A stretch of 32,010 bases of DNA from Opitutaceae bacterium (lineage in GTDB: Bacteria > Verrucomicrobiota > Verrucomicrobiia > Opitutales > Opitutaceae): contig SXSC01000147.1 of the NCBI GenBank assembly GCA_005792355.1, forward strand, positions 1 through 32,010. The letters run 5' to 3'. This document shows positions 7,585 to 14,919 of the stretch, piece after piece. The position numbers and the translations under genes were made by a program. The notes under the pieces were generated by a model. That model searched no databases and was not told where the DNA came from. It saw nothing but the letters and a program-made list of their open reading frames with translations. Position 1 is the stretch's first letter, and each line of letters begins with the position of its first letter.

Positions 7585-9681
7585 TCAGGGCAGTTCGTAC
7601 ACCTCGACGAGCGCGACGCCGGTGGTGGCGCCGACGCCGCTGATCTGCGCCGTGTAGCTGCCGGGCATCAGGGCGGTCACCAATGCGGCGTCGCGGCTGC
7701 CGGCGTTTAAGGCGAAGGCGCCGACGCTGCCAAACGTCGCCGCATCAGCGGCGAGCCAGTTGTCGTTTTCGGCGACCCGGGTGGTACCGGTGAGAATTTC
7801 GAGCCGTGGATCCACGAGTGTGCCGGTCACGCCGAACGCGCCGAGGGTCGGGCCGACGGCTCGCACCAGCACGCGGACGGGTGTCGTCCCGCCGATGACG
7901 AAGCCGGCGATGAGGATCCGGTCGCCGGTGCCGACCTCGGTGCGGGCGGAGACGTTGACGAGGCGAGGCGTCGTCCTGGTGTAGGTGGCCGGAGGAGTCG
8001 CATCGTAGATTTCGGCGAGGGCGACACCGGTTTCATTGTTCTTGCCGGTAATCAGAATGGAGTAGCTGGCGTTGGCGATGGCGCCGTTGTAGATCGCGGA
8101 GTCGCGCGGGGTGGCGCCGGAAAACCCAAACGCGCCCACCGATCCGAAATCGAAACCACCGGCCCAGTCGTCGTTCTGTGCGACTTGCGTGCCGTCGCGG
8201 ACGACCGTCATCACGGTGTCGGTGAGGGCGCCCCCCACGCCAAACACCCCGAGGGTGGGACCGACGGCCCGGAAGAGCACGGCCTTGGTTCCGGTGGTGC
8301 CGGCGCCGCCGAGACCGACGCCCACGATCAGCGTATTGTCGTCCGTGCCCGCGTTGGTGCGAATCGACATGTTGATGAGCCGGCCCGGATCGGCGGGTTT
8401 GCCGAGGATGAGGTCGACGCGGTTGCTGGTGATTGTGCCGAGCTCGTTGGTGATGCTGACGGTGTAGGACCCGGTGCTGGCAGCCTGCACGTTGGCGAAC
8501 GTCAGGGTGGGATTGGTCGCGCCCGCGAGAGTGGCATCATCTTTTTTCCACTGGTAAGCGAGTGGCAGGGTTCCGGTCGCAACGACGGCAAACGTCGCGG
8601 TGCCGCCGGCGGTCGCCACGGCCGGAGTGGGCTGGGTGCTGATCGACGGCGCCGAAGGAGGGCCGAGGTTGAGCAGAGTCGAGAACCCCAGAGAATCGCG
8701 AAGGTTGAAACTGGAACCCGCGGTGCCGGTGGATTCGGTCAGAAGCAAATAGACATAGTAGCTGCCGTTGGGCGGGGAGGTGTAGCGGGTGGCGGCGCTG
8801 ATGTTGCTGAGGGAGGAGGACGGGCCGATCTTTGTATCGAAGGTATGGATTCCGAGGTTGTGGGACCCGGCGGGCAGGATGTTGGTGAAACGCTGCGTTG
8901 TTGCCCAGAGTTCGAGGCGGATCGTGCCGGACGTGGCGTCGCCGTCGTTGCGAATCGTACCGACGGTGATGGTAAGCGCGGAGTCGCGGCTGGAGTAGCC
9001 GGCTGCCCCCTGGAAACGCAGCAGCGCCGTGGGCGCCACATTGGGATTGTCGTAGATGGCGCGCGCCCCGGCGATATCGTCGGTGGCGGGGGTGTCGACG
9101 TCGCTCGTGACGGCATTCATGATCGCGACCACGTTCTGGCCGATGTCGTCGGGATGATTGAGGCCGAGCGCATGGCCAAACTCGTGGATCGCGACGCGGC
9201 GGAAATCGTTGAGGGTGCCCCCGCCCGTCGCGGTGCGCAAGGGACCGCGATACGAGTCCCATTTGACCGTGCTGTTGAACACGACGTCGGTCTCGCTGTA
9301 ACGCCGGGTGCGCGGGTCGAAGGTCTGCAGCGTGATGCCGAGGGTCCGGCCGCCCCAGGCGCCGCCGTAGACGGTCGGAGAAAAGATGACGTTGTTGACG
9401 GCGTTGCCGTTGCCCACGGCGACGCTCGAATCGCGCACGAAGGTGAACTGGACGTTGGTGAGGCCGCGGTTCCAGGAGGCGAGGGCGTCCTCGGCGACAA
9501 CGCCCCAGGAAGCGGCGCCATCGAGCAACGGACCGTTGCTGGGGCCGAGTTGGAGATGCATCACCACCGGGCCATTGGGCCAGCGTTCACCGCTGGGATT
9601 AAAGGCGGGCAGGGCCGTCGAGAGTGCGGCGCAGATGATTCCGCCGGCGGCGCAGCGTCCGAGCTTAGTGAAGAGTGGCAC
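7585..9681 (-). CDS. Secreted matrixin-type zinc metalloprotease with Ig-like domain and tandem C-terminal modules
   Basis: The chosen start is GTG 9681 (MPLFTKLGRCAAGGIICAALSTALPAF), which gives a signal peptide and 698 residues; a TTG nine codons or so upstream is possible. HEFGHALGLNHPDD at about 166-179 is the extended metzincin zinc site (HExxHxxGxxH), with a plausible Met-turn in the IMNAV segment after it. A CARDB-like beta region (NDGDATSGTIRLELW), an Ig-like domain (about 345-430, AYQWKKDDATL) and two C-terminal modules ending VEVYELP follow. It overlaps the end of the gene at 9665 by 17 bp, so the two are probably co-transcribed and translationally coupled. It is likely an extracellular or surface protease; the substrate is unknown. 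Confidence 0.85.
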   Translation of the reverse strand: MPLFTKLGRCAAGGIICAALSTALPAFNPSGERWPNGPVVMHLQLGPSNGPLLDGAASWGVVAEDALASWNRGLTNVQFTFVRDSSVAVGNGNAVNNVIFSPTVYGGAWGGRTLGITLQTFDPRTRRYSETDVVFNSTVKWDSYRGPLRTATGGGTLNDFRRVAIHEFGHALGLNHPDDIGQNVVAIMNAVTSDVDTPATDDIAGARAIYDNPNVAPTALLRFQGAAGYSSRDSALTITVGTIRNDGDATSGTIRLELWATTQRFTNILPAGSHNLGIHTFDTKIGPSSSLSNISAATRYTSPPNGSYYVYLLLTESTGTAGSSFNLRDSLGFSTLLNLGPPSAPSISTQPTPAVATAGGTATFAVVATGTLPLAYQWKKDDATLAGATNPTLTFANVQAASTGSYTVSITNELGTITSNRVDLILGKPADPGRLINMSIRTNAGTDDNTLIVGVGLGGAGTTGTKAVLFRAVGPTLGVFGVGGALTDTVMTVVRDGTQVAQNDDWAGGFDFGSVGAFGFSGATPRDSAIYNGAIANASYSILITGKNNETGVALAEIYDATPPATYTRTTPRLVNVSARTEVGTGDRILIAGFVIGGTTPVRVLVRAVGPTLGAFGVTGTLVDPRLEILTGTTRVAENDNWLAADAATFGSVGAFALNAGSRDAALVTALMPGSYTAQISGVGATTGVALVEVYELP

Positions 9682-10276
9682 GGCGGGAAAGTTCGACGTT
9701 GATGCGTTGTTCAAAAGCGAGCGGGCTGAGGGCGGCGGCCACGGTTTTGGTGCGCGCCTCGAGGGGATTGGCTCCCTGCGGCAACTGGACGTCGTGTTCG
9801 CTGACGAGCGGCACGCCGTCATTGCGGGTGAGGTATTCGCGGGCGTTTGCCGGGTCGGTGCGGATGCGGTAACGCCCGTGCATCAGGCCAACGAGCGGGC
9901 AGAACTGCACGCCGTTGCCGGAGACGAAGAGCATCTCAGATTGGCCCGCCTCGAACTGCGGCAGGCCGGCGATGCGCATGCCCTGGCCGTCGAGTTCACC
10001 TCCGAAGAGTTCGAGCGTGAACTGCGGCGTGCTCCGGCCCTTGAGCTGGCGTTGCGTCGCGAAGGTGACGTAGGTCTTGATGACGCGGCCCTGGGGCGAG
10101 TCGACCCAGGCGGCGCGCACGCTGAGGACCCTGGCGCGCACAATGGTCTCCGCCTCGGCCACCAATTCGGCAAAGGACGGTGCGACGACGCTGGTCGCGT
10201 GCAGTAAGCCACCGCCGCCAAGCGAGAGGACGGTGGAGATGATGAGGGCTCGTAGCCCGAAGCTGGAAATCGGCAT
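9665..10276 (-). CDS. Small secreted protein paired with the metalloprotease
   Basis: I start at ATG 10276 (MPISSFGLRALIISTVLSLGGGGLLHA), a clear signal peptide, giving 203 residues; the longer open frame adds an implausible N-terminus. The mature part begins TSVVAPSFAELVAEAETIVRARV and contains KTYVTFATQRQLKG and a FELFGGE-like LELFGGELDGQG turn. This resembles a group of secreted proteins of unknown function that I recall next to matrixin-like proteases in Acidobacteria and Verrucomicrobia. It has no catalytic motif I can name. The stop codon overlaps the protease start, so the two products probably act together, perhaps as a chaperone or inhibitor; that role is inference. Confidence 0.75.
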   Translation of the reverse strand: MPISSFGLRALIISTVLSLGGGGLLHATSVVAPSFAELVAEAETIVRARVLSVRAAWVDSPQGRVIKTYVTFATQRQLKGRSTPQFTLELFGGELDGQGMRIAGLPQFEAGQSEMLFVSGNGVQFCPLVGLMHGRYRIRTDPANAREYLTRNDGVPLVSEHDVQLPQGANPLEARTKTVAAALSPLAFEQRINVELSRRATLH

Positions 10277-10430
10277 GAGAGAATTGATGGATGAGTTAGG
10301 GTTGAGGGAATCCCGCCAACCGGTTCGGAGCCTGAAAAGGGGAGAACTATCGGATGAGCGGAGACAAAGTAGAGGTCGAAAAAAATAATTTCTGGGAATA
10401 AACGTCGCCGCAGTTGCGGCCAGTTCTCGT

Positions 10431-13226
10431 TCAGGATGTGCCGTGCGCCAGCCAGGTGGCGAAGGCCTCGTCGTCGTGGATCTTGGTGCCGACCTGATAC
10501 TCGGGCGCCAGCAGGTCGGCGTAGCTGGCATCGAGGAAGCGGCGGCAGTGCAGGAGGACTCGCGCACGCTGGCCGGGGGCGCGGACGAGACGGCCGAGGG
10601 CCTGGTTGACCTTGGTCATGCCCGGGATCTGATAAACGTGGCGAAACGCCGCGTCGCGCGACAGGCCGGCCCGCGTCGCTTCCGCGAGTCGTGCCCGCTG
10701 CACGGCATTGACCTCGGGAAGCGCGGGGCCGACGACCATCGCGTGGGTCACGCGACCGCCGAGGGAGTCGATGCTCTCCGCGAAGCTGGAGCCCAAAACG
10801 AGGAAGAGGGCGTCGGAGGATCGCAACGATTCCTCGACCCACGCCGATTGCGCCGCCAGGTCGCGCAATTTCGGCTGGAGCACGAGCCGCAGCGCTGGCG
10901 CGACCGCGGCGACTTCCCGCAGGATTGCTTCCGCGTACGCGTAGGAGGGGAAGAAGAGGGCGACGGTGGAGCCCGCCGCGGACGTATCGAAGGTGTCGTT
11001 ACGAAGGGCCGCGCCGTGCAGCGCGACAACGGTCGCGGCCGTGGTGGGGTAGTGGTGCGAACGGTGTTGAAACCGCGTGTCGGCGCGGGCGTCGAACGCC
11101 AGGTCGTAGGAGTGGTCGCGCCATGGGGCGTGGGCGCGCAGCCACGCCGGGCTTGCGGCGTCCCGGGCCTCCTCGACCCGGAGCAGGTCGGCGGCGCTCG
11201 TGAGCTGGCGGTAGAGTTTGCGGGTGTCGCGCTTGTTGAGGACACCGAGACGTTCCGGCGCGGCCGGCGCCGGTGGGGCTGGCTCTCCGAGCCGGCCGGA
11301 GTTCGGAGCTTCGCCGGCAAAGGCCCCGGCGACGCCGCAGGCGGCGGCGAATCCATCGATCGGGTTAAGGGTGGCACTCGCGAGCACGACGCCGCCGAAT
11401 TCGCGCAGGGTCGCGCCGATCACGGGTGCGGCATTGAGGCACGTGAGCGCAAGCTCGCCGTCGCGCGGGCTCCACCAGAGTCGCGCCAGGGTTGGGACCG
11501 CGGCCCGGCCCGGTGCAGTGCCGGCGCTGCGACCTGGCTCGCCACCGGCGAGTTCGCTGACCAGCGCTGGCACCTGCCACAAGGTGTCCGCGGCGACGGG
11601 ACCCAATGCGGCGAAGTCGAGGGCGGCGGAAGTCAGCCGCCCCGCGAACTCCCCGAGCAGGTGGCGCGCGTCGTCTTCGTCCGCGGGAGCGAGGCCGGCG
11701 TTGATGCGCAGGTGGTGGAGAAAATGACACCAGTGCTCCCAGGCGGTGACGAGGCCGGCGCCCGGGCGGATGCGGTTGAGCTCTTCGCGCGCGGCGAAAG
11801 CGGCTGCGGCGGTAAAGTTGTGCGAGTGCGCGTCGGCGACGCGGGCGGGCAGGTTGTGCGCCTCGTCGAGCAAGAGGAGGGTGCGCGCGGCGACGAAGCC
11901 CGGTTGATCGAAGAAGAGGCCGCGATTCCGCGGGGCGAACACGTAGTTATAGTCGCCGATCCACACGTCGTTGAACGCGAGGGCGGTGCGGGTGATTTCG
12001 TAGGGGCAGATTTGCGCGGCACGACCCGCGGCCCGCAGGGTGTCGAGATCGCGCGCGTGTTGTTCATCCAGATAGAAGCGCGCCAGTCCGCTTTGTGGCC
12101 AGCGCTCCGCGGCGCCGGCGAGGTGGGCGCAGGCCTCGCGCACGCAATGAAATGTGTGGTTGATGCAATGTTCCCCCTTGTTGCGCACATGCCACGCCGC
12201 CACGGGTGTGCCAGCCGCGGCCTCCGCCTGCGTGCCGGGTTTGCCATCAACCGCGGTTCCCTCTGCCCCCGCCGCCCGCTCAGTCTTGTCACCTAATAGG
12301 TGACAAGAAGCGGGGGCGGTCGGTGGCGGCGGGGGTGGGGCGACGGCGGGGATTGTCGCGGTGGGGGCGGTCATGGCCTGCAGAGTGTGGACAACCTGGA
12401 GCTGGCCGGTGGATTTGCTCGTAAGATAGAGGACGCGGTCGAAGTGGCCGGAGCGGAGTTGGTCGAGCGCGAATTCCAGCAGTACGCCGGTCTTGCCGAA
12501 GCCGGTGGGCGCTTCAAAAAACACGAGTGGCTGGCAATGGAAAAGCGCCGTGAGTTCGGCCCGGGTGGTTGCCTGGCCCGGGCGCGGAGTGGCGAACGCC
12601 GGGCGGAAGCGCAGGCCGCGGAGTCGCTGCCGGGCGCGCATCCGCAGGTCGACAAATTCGGTGACGCGCTCAAGTTGCGCGCGAAAAATCGCATCATCCG
12701 CCGGGGTGAGCGGCACCGTCTGCACCAGGCCCGAGCCCGCCTCGACGAAGACGAGTTCCGCCGCCGTGGGGCCGGAGGGCTTGTCACCTAATAGGTGACA
12801 AGATTCCAAGGTCGGAATGGGCGCGGCGAGGCCGAGGCGGAAGAGGGCGGCGTAGGTGGCTAGTTGGACAAAATATTCCGGATAGTCGGCGCGCAGGGTG
12901 GCTTCGTCGGCGGGCAGCGGGCAGGTGACGGACTTGATTTCGCGCAGGGTGGTGCGTCCGGGCGGACGAATGATTTGGTCGATGCGGCCGGTGAGGGTGA
13001 AAATCCAACCGCGGTGGACGATGCGGCCGGTGATGGGGATTTCGAACGCGGCGGCGGCGGCGTGTTCGGCGATTGCCTGAGCGCGGAGTTCGTTGTGCCA
13101 GTGGGTGCCGAGTTGGGCCCGCCAAAGACCGCCACCGCCATCCCCGCCGTCGTGCGGACCGAGGGAGAAGCCGGCAAATTCGCCGACGCTCAGGGCGACG
13201 GTGCGCTGATCGAGGTCGAAGATCAT
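10431..13226 (-). CDS. Cas4/RecB-like nuclease fused to XPD/DinG-family Fe-S DNA helicase
   Basis: The start is ATG 13226 (MIFDLDQRTVALSVGEF), giving 931 residues. Residues about 30-135 look like a PD-(D/E)xK nuclease of the Cas4/RecB type: GRIDQI, REIK near 95, then YFVQLATYAALF. The superfamily 2 helicase part has Walker A APTGFGKTG near 240, DEAH near 454 (LLLLDEAHNLP), and C-terminal motifs (VLASATLNP, LGSSFAESID, QALGRLVRAPGQRARVLL). Four Cys between motifs I and II (CINHTFHC, EACAH, CPYE; about 353-406) fit the Fe-S cluster of XPD-like helicases. It would unwind DNA 5'-3' and may also cut it. Two identical SCHLLGDK insertions (142-149, 307-314) are encoded by palindromes; the second lies in a Pro/Ala-rich linker. 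The gene is 32 bp after recO, suggesting a repair operon. Confidence 0.85.
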   Translation of the reverse strand: MIFDLDQRTVALSVGEFAGFSLGPHDGGDGGGGLWRAQLGTHWHNELRAQAIAEHAAAAAFEIPITGRIVHRGWIFTLTGRIDQIIRPPGRTTLREIKSVTCPLPADEATLRADYPEYFVQLATYAALFRLGLAAPIPTLESCHLLGDKPSGPTAAELVFVEAGSGLVQTVPLTPADDAIFRAQLERVTEFVDLRMRARQRLRGLRFRPAFATPRPGQATTRAELTALFHCQPLVFFEAPTGFGKTGVLLEFALDQLRSGHFDRVLYLTSKSTGQLQVVHTLQAMTAPTATIPAVAPPPPPPTAPASCHLLGDKTERAAGAEGTAVDGKPGTQAEAAAGTPVAAWHVRNKGEHCINHTFHCVREACAHLAGAAERWPQSGLARFYLDEQHARDLDTLRAAGRAAQICPYEITRTALAFNDVWIGDYNYVFAPRNRGLFFDQPGFVAARTLLLLDEAHNLPARVADAHSHNFTAAAAFAAREELNRIRPGAGLVTAWEHWCHFLHHLRINAGLAPADEDDARHLLGEFAGRLTSAALDFAALGPVAADTLWQVPALVSELAGGEPGRSAGTAPGRAAVPTLARLWWSPRDGELALTCLNAAPVIGATLREFGGVVLASATLNPIDGFAAACGVAGAFAGEAPNSGRLGEPAPPAPAAPERLGVLNKRDTRKLYRQLTSAADLLRVEEARDAASPAWLRAHAPWRDHSYDLAFDARADTRFQHRSHHYPTTAATVVALHGAALRNDTFDTSAAGSTVALFFPSYAYAEAILREVAAVAPALRLVLQPKLRDLAAQSAWVEESLRSSDALFLVLGSSFAESIDSLGGRVTHAMVVGPALPEVNAVQRARLAEATRAGLSRDAAFRHVYQIPGMTKVNQALGRLVRAPGQRARVLLHCRRFLDASYADLLAPEYQVGTKIHDDEAFATWLAHGTS
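12285..12307. repeat. 23-bp palindromic element, copy B, inside the helicase gene
   Basis: The arms CTTGTCACCT and AGGTGACAAG form a perfect 10-bp inverted repeat around AAT. It is identical to copy A at 12780-12802. Read on the minus strand with the preceding base it encodes SCHLLGDK (residues 307-314). The flanks can extend the stem: CCGCCCGCT before and AGCGGGGGCGG after, plus CCCCCGCCGCC and GGCGGCGGGGG further out. Confidence 0.9.
12780..12802. repeat. 23-bp palindromic element, copy A, inside the helicase gene
   Basis: The sequence is identical to copy B (CTTGTCACCT, AAT, AGGTGACAAG) and lies 495 bp away. It encodes the same peptide SCHLLGDK (residues 142-149) in the same frame, at the junction between the nuclease-like domain and the next strand (after PIPTLE, before PSGPTAAELVF). 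The flanks are unrelated to those of copy B, which points to two separate insertions and not to one duplicated domain. Confidence 0.9.
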
Positions 13227-13258
13227 TGGAAGTCCGACAGGCTGATCGCGCGCATTTC

Positions 13259-13876
13259 CTAGTCCAACAGGATTTCTGTGTGACCGCGGAGGTAGCCCTC
13301 GAGGTGGCGTTGCAGGCGGGCGACAACGCCGGGTCCGGCGGTTTGCGCAGCGAGCGGTTGGTTGACCAAGGTGGCGACCTCGGTGCGATCGGTGGCGGGC
13401 AACGTGGAGAACCAATGCTGTTTCAGAGGGTAACCCTCGTCTCGGGCGAAGCGGTAGAGACTCTTGAAGTAGACGATGTCGGGGCGCGGCGCACTCGCGA
13501 AGGCGGCGAAGGCACTGCGCAGCAACTCGGCGACCGCGGGCCGGCTTTCCTCATGTACCGGATTACGTGCGATGACCGCCGCGAGGGCGGAGGTGAGTCG
13601 AAGGGTTTCGTAGCTGCCACCGATTCCGGGGTGCCGCGCGACGAGTTGCACCTCCTTCACGAACCACGAACGGCCTTGGTTGGACGATTCGAGCACGAGC
13701 GCGACTTCGTCAAACAGATCGAGGGCGAAGGAAGTAGCGGCGGATTTTTTCGGAATGCGCTGCAGCAGCAGCAACGATCCGTGCTCGGCGGCAAACGCGG
13801 AAAAACCCTGGAACGCGTCGGTGGGCGGCCGTTTCTGGAGGATGAAGGCGTCGGTCTGGAGCGGGAGAGAGGGAAT
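13259..13876 (-). CDS. recO: DNA repair protein RecO, non-standard or disrupted start
   Basis: The frame upstream of the first TTG (13774) continues as LQTDAFILQKRPPTDAFQGFSAFAAEHGSLLL, which fits the RecO N-terminal OB-fold (T-x-A-[FI]-[IV]-L ... G-x-L). The rest (FALDLFDEVALVLESS...GRSWFVKEVQLV, then a helical C-terminal part) also fits RecO. RecO loads RecA with RecFR and anneals strands. The frame is open back to a TGA near 13984 but has no ATG, GTG or TTG before 13774. I place the start at ATT 13876 (about 205 residues) because of where the family begins; ATC or CTG further up are alternatives, or the native 5' end was replaced by the adjacent repeats. No zinc-finger cysteines are visible. 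The helicase gene follows after 32 bp. Neighbourhood with phoH-pgpH-ybeY supports the call. Confidence 0.7.
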   Translation of the reverse strand: MPSLPLQTDAFILQKRPPTDAFQGFSAFAAEHGSLLLLQRIPKKSAATSFALDLFDEVALVLESSNQGRSWFVKEVQLVARHPGIGGSYETLRLTSALAAVIARNPVHEESRPAVAELLRSAFAAFASAPRPDIVYFKSLYRFARDEGYPLKQHWFSTLPATDRTEVATLVNQPLAAQTAGPGVVARLQRHLEGYLRGHTEILLD

Positions 13877-13918
13877 GACGGAGAAGGGGAGACTCGGAGA
13901 GACGGGAGAATGGGAGAT

Positions 13919-14068
13919 CGGAAATCTTGAAATCGGGCAGCTGTAATCCGGGATTTTGGAAATCTCGAAATCGGGCAGCGGTCATCGGGCAGCTTGAAAT
14001 TGGAAAACTCGTTCTGGTCTGCCAGTGACAGATTGAAAATGCCCGATGCCCGATTTCAAGATTTCCGG
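13919..14068. repeat. Cluster of about 22-bp direct repeats plus an inverted copy
   Basis: Copy 1 (13919-13941, CGGAAATCTTGAAATCGGGC then AGC) and copy 2 (13957-13979) differ at about two positions. A shuffled partial copy (ATCGGGCAGCTTGAAATTGG) lies at 13984-14003. A perfect 20-bp inverted copy of copy 1 lies at 14048-14067. The set fills most of the spacer between the DUF502 gene and recO and could fold into a long hairpin. It looks like a mobile or amplified intergenic repeat family; I see no transposase. Confidence 0.85.
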
Positions 14069-14115
14069 CTGGTCCGCCGGAGGAGGTTGCGGTTGCCGCT
14101 TGGGGAAGATGCGGG

Positions 14116-14778
14116 CTAGTTCTGCGCGGTGGTGGCGGGGGAGGGCCAGGGTGGGACGACGGCTCCGCCGGAGATGATCATCTTCATGCCATCGCCCACG
14201 CTCATCTCGAGTTCGATGACTTCTTGCCGCGGTAGCATCAGCAGGAAGCCGCTCGTGGGATTGGGAGTCGTCGGCACGAAAACCGTCCAGGTTTCGAGTC
14301 CGACATGCACCTGCGGTTCGGCCTGCGCCTTGTTCGTGAGGAATCCTAAGGTCCAGCAGCCCTTGCGCGGATATTCGATGAGCACGACCTTGCTGAAGAG
14401 ATTGCGGTTTTGCGCGCCGAAGGTCGCGACGACTTGCTTGACTGAGTTGTAGACGGCTCCGATGCCGGGGATGCGCTGGATGGCCCTTTCGCCAACACTG
14501 AGGAAATATTTCCCAAAGACGTAGGTCGAGAGGAAGCCGAGTGCGGTCACGAGCAAAATGACCGCGCCGGTCGCGAGCAAATCCCAGAGGAATGGAATGC
14601 GCTGCAGCGAATCGGGGAGGTAGTCCTCGTAGAGGGGGCGAAACTTGCCGCCGACGACATCGATGATCGCGCTGAACGCCCAGATCGTGACGATCAGCGG
14701 GGCCAGCAACAGCGCGCCGGAGAGAAACGCGTTGCGGAAGGTTACGAAGTGGGAAGCGCGTGGCGGGACGTTGGACAT
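14116..14778 (-). CDS. DUF502 family membrane protein
   Basis: The start ATG 14778 (MSNVPPRASHFVTFRNAFLSGALLLAPLIVT) fits the family better than the longer frame from 14823, giving 220 residues. Two membrane segments are visible (ALLLAPLIVTIWAFSAII at about 16-36 and LLATGAVILLVTALGFLSTYVFG at about 60-83). The family signature follows: RIPGIGAVYNSVKQVV, LIEYPRKGCWTLGFLT and VFVPTTPNPTSGFLLMLP. DUF502 proteins are inner-membrane proteins of unknown function. It lies between a ybeY terminator and the repeat cluster upstream of recO. Confidence 0.9.
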   Translation of the reverse strand: MSNVPPRASHFVTFRNAFLSGALLLAPLIVTIWAFSAIIDVVGGKFRPLYEDYLPDSLQRIPFLWDLLATGAVILLVTALGFLSTYVFGKYFLSVGERAIQRIPGIGAVYNSVKQVVATFGAQNRNLFSKVVLIEYPRKGCWTLGFLTNKAQAEPQVHVGLETWTVFVPTTPNPTSGFLLMLPRQEVIELEMSVGDGMKMIISGGAVVPPWPSPATTAQN

Positions 14779-14861
14779 GACAGGTTTCAGCTTCGGCCAG
14801 AACCTCAACCGCACGCAACGCAAAGGATTCGATGGGGGAAAATTCCAAATGGCATTCCGCG

Positions 14862-14887
14862 AAAAAGCCCGATCCGGACACCGGGCT
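14862..14887 (-). terminator. Intrinsic terminator downstream of ybeY
   Basis: On the minus strand AGCCCG (14887-14882) pairs with CGGGCT (14871-14866), followed by TTTTT. An inner CCGG-ACA-CCGG repeat offers a competing pairing. It lies about 33 bp after the ybeY stop, so it probably ends the phoH-pgpH-ybeY transcript and separates it from the DUF502 gene. Confidence 0.6.
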
Positions 14888-14919
14888 CCACCTTGCAGAG
14901 GTTACGTTTTGGCGTCATA

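Noticed and set aside
8185..9702. 505-codon plus-strand open frame
   Set aside because: It is antisense to the metalloprotease gene; the composition is typical of a mirror frame in GC-rich DNA.
10443..12296. 617-codon plus-strand open frame
   Set aside because: It is antisense to the helicase gene, whose motifs are unmistakable; its translation is Gly/Arg/Ala-rich with no domain.
12285..12802. CRISPR-like repeats
   Set aside because: Only two palindromes 495 bp apart, both within coding sequence, with no regular spacers; the Cas4-like domain is part of a helicase and no cas gene is near.
13710..13985. 91-codon minus-strand frame with an ATG at 13985
   Set aside because: It starts in the repeat cluster and then overlaps recO in another frame; its translation shows no family features.
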